DNA of 64,000 bases from Gelatoporia subvermispora B (GCA_000320605.2 KB445801.1:1-64000); one strand, 5' to 3'; shown: positions 10,035 through 22,998, counted from the stretch's first letter. A program made the numbers and translations. The notes: generated by a model not told the origin, from the letters alone.

Positions 10035-12174
10035 AAAGCGATCTGATTACTGCAACTAGTGCATCTTGCTTCCGCCCCTTCATGTGGTGAGATGGACTAA
10101 ATGAATGCGTAGAACATTTTTACACGCTCGTCCACCCGTATGCGTTCACGTTCGCCATCGTCGTCTGCGCTCTCAGTACCAGTCCCATCACATGAATAGA
10201 CAATCGAAACATATTTTACATTCATTTTATATGCATCCGCTTATCTCCGTACACAACATGGGAGCCCACACATTGCATGTATGTGCACAACAATTCTGTT
10301 TTGTGCCTGCAAAATCTTGTCAAGACTTCACCACCCCTCTACAGATCACCACTGCTTATAATCTCAATTTTCCGCTCGCATTTGCACAATCCCTGCTGCT
10401 GACACCTACTGGTGGCGAGAACAAGTCATGAAAAGGACCTAAGTGTGCCCGCCTCCAATTCCGCTGAGTCCCGGAAGCCATCGGGCTGTTTGTTGTGTTC
10501 GGCCTATCATTCAGAAATGCGCTGTAAGTCCGTGCACGCACGCGGCTGACTCTGAGCTGTGCCATGTCTTCATGCATGACGCTGACATATTGGCTCACTG
10601 ACACGTCCATGACGCAATTACGTCGGACTTAGCAAGTCACATGCTCAACGCGAGGCCTTGACACGACTTCGACTCTGCCGCCTCATCTTCTTCTTCTCTT
10701 TCTCCCTACAGATCATGTCCTCCACCACTCCTCGAGGGTTTTCACTCCATCTCATCATGTTGAACACCCTCAAATTTTGATGTGTTCGAGGCTTTGTTCT
10801 GCAACCCGGATACAGGTATGTACTTTTCAAGTATTCTCTCATTCCCACCGGCATTCAATGATGTGGGCAGCCTGGTCATCGAGTTTAACTCAATTATCAG
10901 TTCTCTGGTGTCGGGACGTAGGATTCGGGTGCTGGGGTTTGGCCAGTGCAGCGCGGGCATGCCTCAGAGTAGGACCAGCAGCTGCTGGAAAGCGTGCTCG
11001 GCCCTCACCAGCCAGTGACCGTTTTTCCGGTGGCTCAAATAAACTGCAGACCGTGGACCGGGTTGTGCACACATACAAAGGCCACAAAGTATGTATCCTG
11101 ATACTGGGCCATCAACCTTGCACTGCATTTTCTCAGAAAGGCCCCGAATGACGTATCCGTGCGCATATAGTCAGGTATGCAGCGCATACATGCCTATATG
11201 CGTACGGATTATGCCATGTCTGGCAGAAGTATCCGGTATCCCTCTACCTCGTGCCACGGGATACATAGTCCGTACTCATTACCGTCACGTAGGACTCGGA
11301 CACTGCAGTCCCACACGGACGTCTCCACACACAAGAGGAACGGCACCGCTGTCAGATGTGAGTGTGAACTTTGTTATGCAGTCCTGGAGGCATGCGAGCA
11401 GAACTGTTTTGGGGAATATGGTGGCGGGTGGTGACTAAGAGCATGGTGCAGAGGAGAGTGTGATCCTGCGACAGGCATTAATTGTGCTGTACATATGATA
11501 TATAGCAGCAATATATGGATCACTGTGGATTACCATCATCGGGTGCCAATGGCATTGAATACTAGTGCTCATCAGAACAATAGTACAAGGCATTGCACGA
11601 TCAGAGAGCGCAGAAAGATAATGAAATATATTCTGTATCTGTATGGGAGCTACCGACCAGAGCCATCTGTATGGTGGTTCTGATCTGAAACCGAGGTCGT
11701 CAGTATTGTCTGGTGAAGTGCTCGCGCTCTGGTGGCTCAGGTGACTCAGACGCACAATATATTGCCTTATAAGGTCAGGTCAGAGGCGCGCAGTTTTGCT
11801 AATGCCTTGCTTGCAAGGTCTCTCAGACTGACAATTGTCACCGGTTTTCCGGTCACCGATTCCCACGATTGCACGTGTTTTCCATTTATGGTAATTATCT
11901 TCCTTTCTTTCTTCACCGTCGTCCTTCAGCGATCCTGGTAAACAACCATTTAGAATCAACTCCGGGGTCTCGCTGAAGTACAGATGCGATCGTGAATTCG
12001 TGCAGAAGTCACGTGACATGTTGTACTTGCATCCCCGCATACCTTCCGAGGCATTCTCTTGTGACGTCTCACGATATTTCGATACCTACAGTGTTCTGTT
12101 ATATTCGGTAAGTGTTAGTTCAATGCTTTTGCATTGCAAAAATGATATATTACTTACCTACCACTACATGCGAA
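10035..12174. other. Gene-poor AT-richer region
   Basis: No coding region is supported. Several open frames of 60-125 codons occur on both strands without domains, signal peptides or consistent splice sites. Lower GC than the coding blocks fits decayed or intergenic DNA. Confidence 0.45.
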
Positions 12175-12317
12175 AAGCCTGGGCTAAGGCCCGGCCGAGC
12201 CGAGCCAGGCCCGAGCCCTCCCCAGCGGGCCCGGCTCACGGTTTGGAAAGCCCTGGGCCGCCCTAAGCCGAGCCCAAGCCCGGGCTTTCGAGCCGAGCCG
12301 GGCCTGGCACAACACTA
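12175..12317. mobile_element. hAT-like transposon end (subterminal GGCTCGG repeats)
   Basis: Read from 12317 on the minus strand, the sequence opens with TAGTGTTGTGCCAGGCCC and continues with dense repeats of GGCTCGG and GGGCTTGG. A terminal TAGNG followed by such repeats is typical of fungal hAT DNA transposons. I find no matching left end or transposase, so this is a solo end or a short non-autonomous relic. Confidence 0.45.
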
Positions 12318-13098
12318 ATGTTGAGCTTTGTATCTCCCTAAACCCGTCAGCACATCGACAATCAATTTCTTACGTGCATATAAAAGCTGGTGTCTAATGC
12401 CCTATTGTATCTGCATCGTGTAATTGCCACTTCTCCTTTCATGCTTGTAGGCGCTTGTACCTGCTGAGACTGACGACTCCTCTGCACCTCTTGCACTTAC
12501 TACCTCGTATAACTGCACAGAATCGCTACCAGTCGTTGTTATCGCATTGCATTCGCATGTGAATGGTTTTACTACGTTATCAGGTGTAGTTGGTGCTTTT
12601 CTCCCTCCGGATCCAGAGCTGTGTGAGAGTGCTGTCCATCTCTACACCACGACGATCCGTTGTCTATAGTAGGTGATTTATTGTATAGGCATTACGTCCC
12701 TTCCAGCAATAACACTCGAGTCTATATTCTCTTGGTGAGCAGTGTACTGCAATCTACTCCAATGACCCAATAGTTCATCTACGTGTAAGTTTCGGATCAC
12801 CTTATGAAGGAGATCAAATGTGTATGGTCTTACATGACCTCATGGCAGCTTTAATAACTTATTTTCCGGAAATTCTACACAGTAGATCAGCACCACGATA
12901 TCCTGTTTGTACATGCTGCCATAGATCAAGATCTTCGCACACTGCAGCACGATCCTCCAAGCCGTCATTTGTGTACTACTGAGGATCGGAAGAAACTCAG
13001 CCCTTCTGTAGAATAGCCGTGCACAGACACTATATGGGCAAAATTAGAGTGATGAGCTGTGATTGAGCAGCTCTGTGTGTCTCCGAGTCGATAGCAAG
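12318..13098. other. No gene seen
   Basis: This stretch holds short open frames only and shows no convincing feature. Confidence 0.4.
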
Positions 13099-13176
13099 CA
13101 AGGTTCTTGCCGCCCAAGCGGCGCTTCTCTAGTTTAACCAACTTTCGATAATACGGTCGGGCGGCAAGCCACCTTG
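13099..13176. repeat. Imperfect inverted repeat around CTTGCCGCCC
   Basis: CAAGGTTCTTGCCGCCC (13099-13115) and GGGCGGCAAGCCACCTTG (13159-13176) pair over about 17 bases with a one-base bulge and a mismatch, leaving a loop of about 43 bases. It is a possible foldback element. The 13177-13575 interval, up to the first MDR gene, shows no gene. Confidence 0.5.
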
Positions 13177-13575
13177 CCTTCGGAACTTGCCGGCATCGCG
13201 TTCACTCAGATCCACCCACCGATGGGCGGCGACGACCTGGACGTCTTTTTCATCTCTGCGAGTTGTATCATGGATGTTCCAGGCGACTCAAGTTCTTATA
13301 CACCATCCACCCGCTGCTATCTATACGTTCTGCTTCCATCCGCAAGCTATGCAGTGGCAATGTTAAACGTTAAAGCTTGGCATCGATGTTAGATACTTGC
13401 ATGCATGCTCTCGGGGTCAGATGGCGTCATCGGGCCGTCTGCGACCTGCCACGAATATCTGCTCCTTTTTAATTAGCATCGGCCTCGTTATATTTGATAC
13501 GCTCGTCAGTATCAGCCATCTTGAGAGAATTGGGCAGCGAGACTTGCAACTTCGTTTCACCAAATTTGCGTGGAC

Positions 13576-15020
13576 ATGACCGGTTCTACGATTCCAGCAA
13601 CCATGCGAGAGTACCGCTTCCCGAAGGTATAGTCACGTCCGATACCAGAAGAAGGCGTGGAATAGCGACAGCTAACAAACGTATTGTACGGTAGTTCACG
13701 GGGTTCGGCGACCTCACTCTGCAAGACGCATCCGTTCCTACTCCCGGAGCGAACGAAGTCCTTGTCAAGATACACGCCGCCTCTCTCAATGTACATCTAA
13801 CCCCATGTCCACTGAATTGTTGGACCTCACGTTGTGTCTGCATCGTAGTTCCGTGACCTGGCTGTCGCCAAGGGCCGCTATGCCCTCGGACTCAAGTCTG
13901 ACCTCGTCCCGCTCTCCGACATGGCGGGCGAGGTCATCTCAGTTGGCGTGGATGTACACAAGTTCGCACCCGGGGTGCGCGTTACTGCGAACTTCTTCCC
14001 CGACCATGTGTTCGGTGAGACGAGCAAGGCGAAGCGGGACAAGGCGCTGGGTGGATCGGTGGATGGGGTGTTGCGGGAGTACGCAGTGTTCGCAGAGCAT
14101 GTGCGTTATCGAGGCTGAGCTCAAGTCTCACGAGAGACATATTGCGCTGACGCATGACTTCTAGAGCCTTGTTGAGATCCCAGAGCACCTCTCCTACGAG
14201 GAGGCTGCAACTCTTCCGTATGGTCTTCTGAAATATCCCCAACTTCATGATGCTTACTCTTACTTGACTCGACCAGATGCGCTGCAGTGACGGCTTACAG
14301 TGCGCTGCTTGGCCCTGTTCCTATTAAAGGAGGCGATACCGTACTCGTGCTCGGAACCGGTGGGGTCTCCATTTTTGCCCTCCAGATCGCCGTCGCGTCT
14401 GGTGCGACGGTAATTGCCACATCCTCATCAGACGAGAAGCTGCAGATTGCAAAGAAACTTGGCGCGAAGCATCTCATCAATTACAACACCACTCCAGAGT
14501 GGGACGAGGAAGTCCTGAACATTGTACGTCCGACTCGTACATCACACATCACACCTCTATTCCTAAATCCACCCATGTTCATAGACTAAAGGAGAGGGTG
14601 TGGACCATGTCATCGAGATCGGCGGTGCAGGAACGATGCTGCGTTCCGTGAATGCCGCACGGTACGCAGGCTGGATTCATGACATTGGGCTCGTTGCGCC
14701 TGTCGAGCCAGGAACGAATCCTAGCGCACTTCCTCTTGCAGTGCTTCGCAAGAGCGTGTGCCTGCGGGGAATTTCCGTGGGCTCTAGGACTCAGTGCGTT
14801 CCCTTTCCCTTTTAAGTCGCCAATCTCATTTTCAACGGTGTCTTCTATTGTTAGATTTGAGGCATTGAACCGTCTCATTAGTGCGTCGGGATTGAGACCA
14901 GTTGTAGACCGCGTGTTCGCATTTGAAGACGCGAGGGCTGCTTATGAGTACTTGGATAGCCAGAAGCATGTCGGAAAGGTGGTTATCAAGGTGTCGAAGA
15001 ACAACGGCTCACGTTTGTAA
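13576..15020 (+). CDS. Medium-chain dehydrogenase/reductase (zinc-free ADH-like, MDR7 type), copy 1
   Basis: Seven exons (13576-13626, 13695-13790, 13849-14100, 14165-14217, 14277-14523, 14585-14793, 14855-15020) give 357 residues. The GroES-like N-terminal half contains [11 protein letters not shown] and PLSDMAGEV; the Rossmann half has [15 protein letters not shown] (NAD(P)-binding), [19 protein letters not shown] and [13 protein letters not shown]. The usual structural-zinc cysteine cluster and the CxxxH-type catalytic zinc site are not visible. This fits the zinc-independent quinone-oxidoreductase-like branch, which reduces quinones or enones with NAD(P)H; the substrate is unknown. The next gene is a tandem paralogue 326 bp downstream. 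Copy 1 has two introns that copy 2 lacks, after SLN and within LPCA. Confidence 0.88.
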
Positions 15021-15346
15021 GATGTCTAGTGCCGATTCGGTGAATTGCTACCATCTTTAGCTACTTTCTTTCACTTGTTGGACCTTCGATGCCACTGTGT
15101 GATCGATGGTGTTAGTGCTCCAGTATGACGGCCCAACCCAACTCTATCCTCACTTCCGGCGGCATGTGACATCGGGCCCTGGAAAGATTTGGCAGGTGTC
15201 GTCATGACAGGATACAGAATGACACAGCTATACCTCGTCGGCGACATTACCATGGTGGAATAACAGGTCGCCAGCGCCAAGCCATCACATGTATACTTAC
15301 CTGCTGCGTATTCCTCACCTCACAATCGCAGTTGTCGAGTCGCATC

Positions 15347-16631
15347 ATGGGTATCCCAACAACCACTCGCGAGTATCGCCTTCCAAAGGTTTGTCCTATC
15401 TGTTATTTGTCTCACATTCGACTTGTAGATCGTCTACGACCCATCACTGACTCTCTGTCCAGGCGGATGGCTTCCATAACCTCACTATCGAACAAGCCAT
15501 GCTCCCGCAGCCCAATTCTTCTCAAGTACTAGTCAAGGTCCACGCAGTCTCTCTCCAGTTCCGAGACTTGCTCGTCGCTAAGGGGCAATACCCCATGGGT
15601 GCGAAGGAGAACCCGGTGCCATGCTCCGACATGGGTGGAGAGATCCTCGCTGTGGGCGACGGTGTGAAAGGCTGGGCGCCCGGGGACCGTGTCTGCGCTA
15701 ACTTCGCGACTGACCATATCTTCGGTGATGTCACCGACGACACCAGGGGCTCAGCGCTCGGTGCGCCCATTGATGGGGTGCTCACCGAGTACAAATTGTT
15801 TCCTATTCATGTAAGTCTGATTTCTGCATGCTGCCTGGAGATTATCTATACTGAACGTGTACACAGTGCTTAGTTCGGATCCCGGGGCATCTATCTTATG
15901 AAGAGGCGTCAACCCTCCCATGTGCAGCGGTGACGGCGTACAACGCACTGATGGGTCCGGTCCCTCTAAAGGGCGGCGACACGGTTCTTGTGTTGGGCAC
16001 AGGCGGCGTCTCTATGTTCGCCCTCCAGATTGCAGTCGCGTCGGGTGCGACAGTAATAGCGACATCTTCAAGCGACGAGAAGCTGAAGGCCGCAAAGAAG
16101 CTCGGCGCGACGCATCTCATCAACTACAAGAAGACCCCGGATTGGGATGACGAGGTGCTCAAGTTTGTGAGTGTCTTCCAGTATTACGCTTCGGAACGTA
16201 TTGAGGTATTCTGCTGATACGCAGACCGATGGACGTGGCGTCGACCACATCGTAGAAGTCGGCGGTCCCGGAACGATCGTAAAGAGTCTGGATGCGGTGC
16301 GCTATGCAGGGTATATCCACGTTATCGGGTTCGTTGCCAGCGGCGGCGAAGTGGGCAACGTCCCGATGCAGGTCCTCGGTAAAGGGGCCATGATGCGCGG
16401 CATCCTGGTCGGCCCGCGTGCACAGTGAGTGCTGTTCACGATTGAACGGGCTTCTCAATGCCGACATACATTGCACATAGATTCGAAAGTTTGAACAGGC
16501 TGATCGAGGCGTCAGGCCTGCGCCCCGTCGTCGACAAGGTGTTCCCCTTTGAGGAGGCGCGCCGGGCGTACGAGTACCTGGAGAGCCAGAAGCATGTCGG
16601 CAAGGTCGTAATCAAGGTCTCGAAGGACTGA
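15347..16631 (+). CDS. Medium-chain dehydrogenase/reductase (MDR7 type), copy 2
   Basis: Five exons (15347-15388, 15463-15810, 15867-16166, 16225-16424, 16481-16631) give 346 residues. The start [14 protein letters not shown] aligns with copy 1 (TMREYRFPK). Domain marks are [33 protein letters not shown], the nucleotide-binding stretch [36 protein letters not shown] and [13 protein letters not shown]. The ending [10 protein letters not shown] parallels copy 1. It is a likely cytosolic NAD(P)H-dependent oxidoreductase without zinc. The 326 bp between the copies holds only promoter-size space, so each probably has its own promoter. Conserved splice positions (after EH, after the WDDEVL block, and before FE/FES) show common descent. 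Confidence 0.9.
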
Positions 16632-17088
16632 GGAGTATCCGTGCGCATCAATTCACGGCGTTGTATAGTAGCGCGAATCGGAATACGCCATCTTCAGAAG
16701 ACATGTTCAACCTGCCGAGAATATGTGGCTGCTCGTGCATCATCATGCTCCATGGAGCTGCCAATAGTTACTTAAAATGTCCAGCCTCAGTAGACGCATT
16801 GATGCTATCGTTCGACTGCTGACGTTAAACCTGATGCAAAACCGTTCCGAAAGACTCACGGGATTACTACCGAAGAGCATCGGTGCAGGATTGCACTCAC
16901 CGGCTTTGGCTTTCGGGACACCACGTTTCTGCAGGGACCGGGCAAGCGCTCCGAACCATATAAGATAAGATGCAGCTAGGAACTATGGTACAATTCGATG
17001 CTCCTTCCGCCATCATCGTATCGTCTACAGTGCGGAGATCCATAGCAGGCACTATAGCGAAGCCAAGTAGTACAAGAATTATGGACAA
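16632..17088. other. Convergent intergenic region
   Basis: This is the 3' flank shared by the second MDR gene (plus) and the GH115 gene (minus). No gene seen. Confidence 0.5.
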
Positions 17089-20000
17089 CTATTTCGGGAT
17101 CACAAAGATGCTTTCCGGTGGACCCAGATAGCTGGGTTGCACTCCGCCGGTGTCTGGCAATATGTGAGCTTTCTTAAGACCCGATGCGAGAAGAACCACA
17201 AGAACTCACCGATCACGATCTTTTCAAGGATAACACCCGGCTCTACCATCCAAACCTGAACATATGTTTAAGTCAACAGTTCTTCGAGATGGGACTAGGC
17301 GTGCGTACCGTAAGGGTGTGTGCACCTGGAGGCGCAGAGAAATTCATCGGAACGAAGATGAGGTTATCCGCTGCCCATCCATCGAGCGTATCCCATTGCG
17401 CAGGTTCCTCTCCGGGTGCGCCGTTAGGGAAGTAGGTGACTTGTGGCGTATCGGAGTCAACCTGCATAGCAACGCCGAGAGGTTGGTTCGGGCCCAGAGC
17501 ATTAAGAGTGGGGCCCATGTAGGCGGTTACAGTAATGTTGCCGGTGCCGTCGATAGTGTTGAATGTGTAGAAGTCATATTCACTAAATCGATGCCTCATT
17601 ATTCGATCCTGTAATCGAAATTCGGGGTGCCTACATGCTAGGACCTGTCCCCGCGGTGAAGTTCTGTTCTTCGCCACCTCGGGGCCATGGTGTCACCGCT
17701 GAAAGTGTGTTCCCATATCCGGGAAGAGTGGTCCAGGTGATCCCATCCACGGAAGTGTTCCTTGTAGAATGTGCCGCTTCAATCGAGACACCGCCATCAC
17801 CTTCGACGAAACCTGTGACAATAGTGATCAGACGAGCTGCACGGAATTGAACGGCGTATATCATACCCGTAAAGTTGCTAGGAGCTTCAGTGTGATTCGC
17901 GATGAATGTGATGGTAAGAGACATCGGCGGCTGATTCTGAACGGTCGCATTGAAGGATATCAAAGCATAATCTGCGTCAGTAACTTGACTCCAATCCACA
18001 GATGCGAAGACGCGTTGTTCCGGCGAGCTAGTGGATATAGAGCCACCATCAGGAGACAAAGTGAGCCAGCTGGCGTTACTTGTCGCCGTGAAAGTAAATG
18101 AAGCAGGGCCTCCGGCACCAACATCGATATATCGGTTCCCAGCAGGTACATAAGCGTCGAGGAACATAGTCGGATTTGGGCAGCTGTATTGCGCGGCACA
18201 GTCGAACATGTCGTCACCCGGCCTGCATGGCTGTCAGTTCGCTATGCGCATTGGGAAGCGTATGTTGACCCACCAAGCACCTTGAGTACCTTCCGGGACG
18301 ATTCTCATTGCACCGGTCAGCGCTTGCTTCTTGGATTGTATCCGCGAAACGAAGGGCATTCTGAAAGTGTTGTAACTTCAGTTATGTCCTTGCAGGTGTC
18401 AGATGACTCACGTATTGGCCATTGGCTGCTGCCAGTAGTAGTACATAAGGTGGGTCTGATCCATCATATGGTCCCTGTTCTGTGATCAGTATTTACGCGA
18501 CAGTCAGTACCAAAGTTGGATCCTGACCATTTACCTGTGTATAAAATGAGCATCACATATCAAGTCAGGAGAGATCGGCTTACCGTCTAACAATGAGTGG
18601 TACTCTAGCTCAAGCTCGTAGTCCTGCTCGAAAAGATCGCGGACCATCTCGGCATAGTCATTTGCACTAAGGCGAGCCTGCGAGACACGCAGGTTATTGA
18701 TACCGGCATAGATCCACATAGTGCCAATTGTAGCGCTGGCTTGCACGGGGTGATAGACGAGCTGGAAGAAAGCGGCCTGCGTGCTGGACGGGAGCTTGTT
18801 GTAGATACTAGTCGCCGATGCATTCAGAGCTTGCCACTCTGCCAGCATGGTATCGGCCCTACACATACGTCAGCGACATGAATACTGAGATACATTGCGC
18901 CGTGTGGTACTGACTCTCGGTAATTGATCAAGCTGTACGTCGTACCGTTGAGCATCTCCGGCTTCCTGCGAGCATTGAAGCGGGAGACGTTAGCAATAAT
19001 GCTCGCGACTTCGTCAGCGTCGTCCGATGACAAATCGAACTCGCGCTCGGCCCAACGAGAGACGAAGGAATCCAAGTTGTTCATGTTCCAGATAGACGCG
19101 TTCCATCCATAGGTGATGAAGAACTCAATGCCCATCTCGTACGGCTTTAGATCACCGACATTGACAATCCAGATCTGGGTTGCATTCCGGGCCACGGCAG
19201 TTGACATTTGCTCGAAAGTCTATGAATGTGTCAACAACGTGCACAGTGCCACGAGTCACTACGTTCGCACCTTCGACAATTGAAAAGTCTATATCTCTGT
19301 CAGATCATGATGTTGTCATCGATGCATTGGTCGGCTCACCGCGATCCACTTGTAATCACGAGGATCTCCTACATAGTCATACTGAGATGTGGAGTGTGAG
19401 CAGCAGCACACTTTCGCAATACCAGAACGCACGTGGAAGTAGACGCCAGCCCCTCCTGTCCTGTTGCGCTCGCTGGGAAGCGGGAACCGACGTATATTTC
19501 CGTAGCTAGAACAATATTAGAGATCACATCGGTTTGCGTGCATGGTTGCGTACTTGTCATCTGTCCAGAGCAACGTGATTTCGTCTGGGACTCTCATGCC
19601 ATCGTCGTAGTATCCTTCCACCTCCTTGTCTGAATCACCATGTATCAGCCCAATGCGCACTGTGCAAGGCTTCGACGACATACATAGACACCACATCTGG
19701 GGAATAGCCGCGACGTCACTCGTGTTGAAGACGTTACTGAGGATCCCTTGCTGGTCCGAGACAATCTGTTCGAGAAGTGTGATATCCCCCGCTTCGTTGA
19801 TGGGCTCTACGAAGCAGTTGAACATCAGTTGATCAGCCATGCACGGGCAATGAAAAATTATTCACCGTCGCCTGTAATGGGTCCATCAATCAGACGTCGT
19901 GCGCAGTATCGGCATGTGCTGACGCACCATCGCCTCGCATGCCCATTGTGAAGATACCCTCGTAGGGTCTGGCGCGCTCTGCACCAACCACCCAGAAGTT

Positions 20001-21225
20001 GTATATATTCTGCATGTTGACGCCATAGTCCCAGGGTCCGGTACCGAACAGCGACCACTCGACTGGAATGGACCGCATCATCGGCTCTTCGTGGCTAGTG
20101 CCCATCACGATTCCATACCAATCTGCCAACGGCTGGTTTTGATCGTCGTCGACACAGAATGCGCTATGTCATTGTGAGAAGGTAGCATAAGACATAAGTT
20201 CCAGGAAATACATACCTGCTCCATTGCGCTAAGCAAAGACACAATGAGATCATCAATAGAGATACAGGGTACCGAATTACAGCTTTGTCTCACCTGGCCA
20301 GAGGTAATTGGCCTTGAGACGTAGGAGAAGCTCAAACCTAGGATCAAATCGATACACACATCGCGAAAGAACTTCCCACTGAGATACTTACAACTTCGTA
20401 TAGAAAAGGTGGTTGAACGGAGAGCCGGTGAGCGCAGCACCTGTCCCATTTGTGAACTTCTCCATAGCCCAGTTCTGCAGCGCGGGCTGTTCATCATTCA
20501 GGAATATACCGCGATATTTGACAGTGGGAGAGGAGTGCGAACAGCCGCCAGACTCTACAAAGATCTGCGAGTTCTTTGTAGTTGGAACGTCTGCCCACCT
20601 GAAGGGTGCGTTCAGCCACTTCGCGATGAATATGCATGTGGATTCCAAGACTCACCAGTTCCAAGGCGAAACACCTATGTCAAATCGTCAGCCCTGCGTC
20701 TAGTTGTAGCGCTGTAATGAACATACCAAATTGTTCGGAATGATCATACATTGCGTAGATCGTCCCTCTCTTGTCAGCACCTATCATCACATATGCGCTA
20801 GAGATTCCGGGTAGGGGGTTGGCAACCTCCTTTGCCATGAACGACTCCCACTGGCCCTGCACCGACGACACATCGAGCTTCGTGCGGTTCACAATCTCGT
20901 CAATGAGCGCCGAGTGTCCAAGCGTGCCAACAATGATCGCCGTGCTTCCGCCCTCGCTCAGCTTCGAGGTGGCCGTGAAGTTCGTCAGGGACGGCTTGAC
21001 GCCCGTCACCTGCTGGATGTCCGAAACAAAGTCGAACGCGGTGCGTTGCACGCCGGGCCAGTCATCCTCCGAGATGAGCACGGGTGTCGCCTTTCTGTTG
21101 CTGACGATCGCGAACGAGGAGTGCGAGGGCGCGAACGAGACGCAGGTCGCCTGTCCGATGGCATGCACAGTGCCAGCGCCGAATGCCAGCAGGGCGCCAA
21201 GCGCGGAATTTGCCCAGAGACGCAT
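17089..21225 (-). CDS. Secreted GH115 xylan alpha-1,2-glucuronidase
   Basis: Twenty-two exons sum to 1003 residues with every joint in phase: 20727-21225, 20656-20674, 20392-20598, 20294-20337, 20216-20228, 19928-20163, 19866-19871, 19684-19806, 19554-19629, 19433-19505, 19340-19381, 19271-19288, 18915-19219, 18584-18858, 18528-18534, 18412-18474, 18274-18360, 17867-18222, 17635-17812, 17309-17582, 17210-17255, 17089-17153. A signal peptide (residues 1-22) is followed by GH115 hallmarks: GADKRGTIYAMYDHSEQFG, VSPWNWWADVP, LKANYLWP, YYDDGMRVPDEITLLWTDD, QIWIVNVGDLKPYEMGIEFF and THLMYYYWQQPMAN, then beta-sandwich C-terminal domains (EYDFYTF, HTLTVWMVEPG). The enzyme removes (4-O-methyl)glucuronic acid from xylan, a step in hemicellulose breakdown. 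Exons of 6, 7, 13, 18 and 19 nt are unusual. TATAGA lies about 35 bp before the ATG. Confidence 0.93.
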
Positions 21226-22082
21226 CGTACTGAGGTAGCCCAGAACTTAAGACTCAATCTATACATCCCGGCGGAACGCGTCTTAAGTACGCGCGCGTTG
21301 AACGGCGACAGCGGACGGGCAGACGGAATGCGCGAGGCCTTGTGACCGCATCACGACATGCCCGCCCGCACGGAACATCCTCGGCGCAGGAGCTGGTCAT
21401 CGGTAGGGCTGCACGGGATGCTCGTTGCGCCACGAGCGAGGCATGTTCTTTGCGATCCTAAGGAACGACGGGCCTCTGCGTTCAATTGCGCGTAGACGAG
21501 GAGAAGCAGGCGGTCCGGGCAGCGTCACCTGTCGAGCGGGAATCACGTGTGTGATGGCACTGGTACGGCAGCTAAAGATAGGTCCTCCGACTGTCTCAGA
21601 AGAATGAGGCTTCGTCGTTCAGAATGGTCAGACGTAGAAGAGGGAAGACGAAGACTGCAGGGTGGATAGGGTGGCAAACTGACCCGATCTGTAGAGTGTA
21701 TGACACCTCAGTGGTGCTTTTGAAGGCGGCGATCCCGTAGACGGCAGCCAGACGGAAAGCCCAGGCAAGAAGACCATGTCAAGTGTTCAGAGAACTTCAT
21801 CAAGGGATAACATCCAGCGAATGATGGCACGGCAAACGCGAGCGGAGCATTGTCCGCGAAGCGAGCATAGACGCGTCAGACAAGGTCAGGCGACTTAACT
21901 TCTCATATAACAGAGTCCATCGGCTGTGTGCCTGGGTATAACATGATTACAGCAAAGTAAATAGAGTCCCTGTCATACCACATAGGCCGTGAGCCCGCGA
22001 CTGCGAGATTCCAGAGAGTGGTGTTTCGGCAAGTTGGCGAGAAGTAGGCAGATACGCACCAAAGGGCTACATAGAACGTGCA
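21226..22082. other. Upstream region of the GH115 gene
   Basis: This 857 bp probably carries the GH115 promoter and the 3' flank of the next gene. A TATA-like CAATCTATACA (21255-21265, read on the minus strand) sits close to the GH115 start. No gene seen. Confidence 0.4.
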
Positions 22083-22519
22083 TCATTTCGGAGGTAGAGC
22101 GAGAGGGGTGTCTTCCACTCTAAAGTCTTCTGGGTTCACTGGATGCACCACTGCAGCATCCTGACCCGCCCTAAGCCGCTGCGCCGTGAGCGCCAGGGGT
22201 TCGTCGTCTGGCAGACCTGCATTGTCCTCGTCATACTCGTCCTCCAGGAACTCCTCCACCGTGGGACCGTCCTCCATGGATAAGCGGATGGCTCCGTCGC
22301 CCCGCGACCATGTTTTCAGTCTTTGGGAGTATAATATAAGTTTAAGGTCGCCCAAGAGGTGAACGTGACGTACTGATGGGCGACAACAGTCCGCAAGGCC
22401 GATGCACGCCGCCAGAGTATGAAGAGCGCACAACATGTACAGGTCGTGAACAGGAAGAATAGGGGAAAGTTGCCCAGGGGTTGCGGTTTCGGAGCCGTGC
22501 GAGGCTCTGACCTCAGCAT
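22083..22519 (-). CDS. Small single-pass membrane protein, function unknown
   Basis: Two exons (22374-22519, 22083-22320) give 127 residues. After a short charged start there is one membrane segment, FPLFFLFTTCTCCALFILW, then a basic stretch RRASALRTVVAHQLKTWSRG and an acidic tail (GPTVEEFLEDEYDEDN). The pattern membrane segment, WRRAS, LKTWSR, acidic tail is one I associate with a conserved but uncharacterised agaricomycete family. The splice joint (VAH-Q-LKTW) is phase-consistent. An upstream exon cannot be excluded, because the reading frame remains open before the chosen ATG. Confidence 0.65.
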
Positions 22520-22998
22520 ATGTGTATCAGCTCGGGAGATCGACTTGTGCAGTGTTTCATACCTCCAGGTATCGGTGCCATGCCAAATAACGCAGATGGC
22601 TATGAAAATAAGTCGACCAGTCGGCGAAGGTGACGGTACGCAGCAACCTGCTTTCACGCTTGGAAGTCGGATTCCATGCTCACTGCGCGCTCGCACGTGG
22701 CAAGTCAGCCACCGTTGCGTTGGGCACAGATTAGGTTGATCGTCAAAGCCAATCATTACGCACTACAAAAATCTCAAGCCGTTACGAACAACAAACATAA
22801 GTTACAAAATACGCGTATCGGGCTATCGGATTAGGTCGATGGTAGACTAGTCGTGCACTACTTCAACCCGCTCGTTGACAGATAGCCTGAGGATATGTAG
22901 AATCACAGAAATGCAGGGTATATAGGGTTGTCTCAGATAGCAACAACATCAACAGTGGGCCCCTCCTCCGCTGCCCAAGTACAATGTCAACAACTCTT
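22520..22998. other. Intergenic region, no gene seen
   Basis: The flank between the small membrane protein and the DUF7729-like gene shows no supported feature. Confidence 0.4.
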
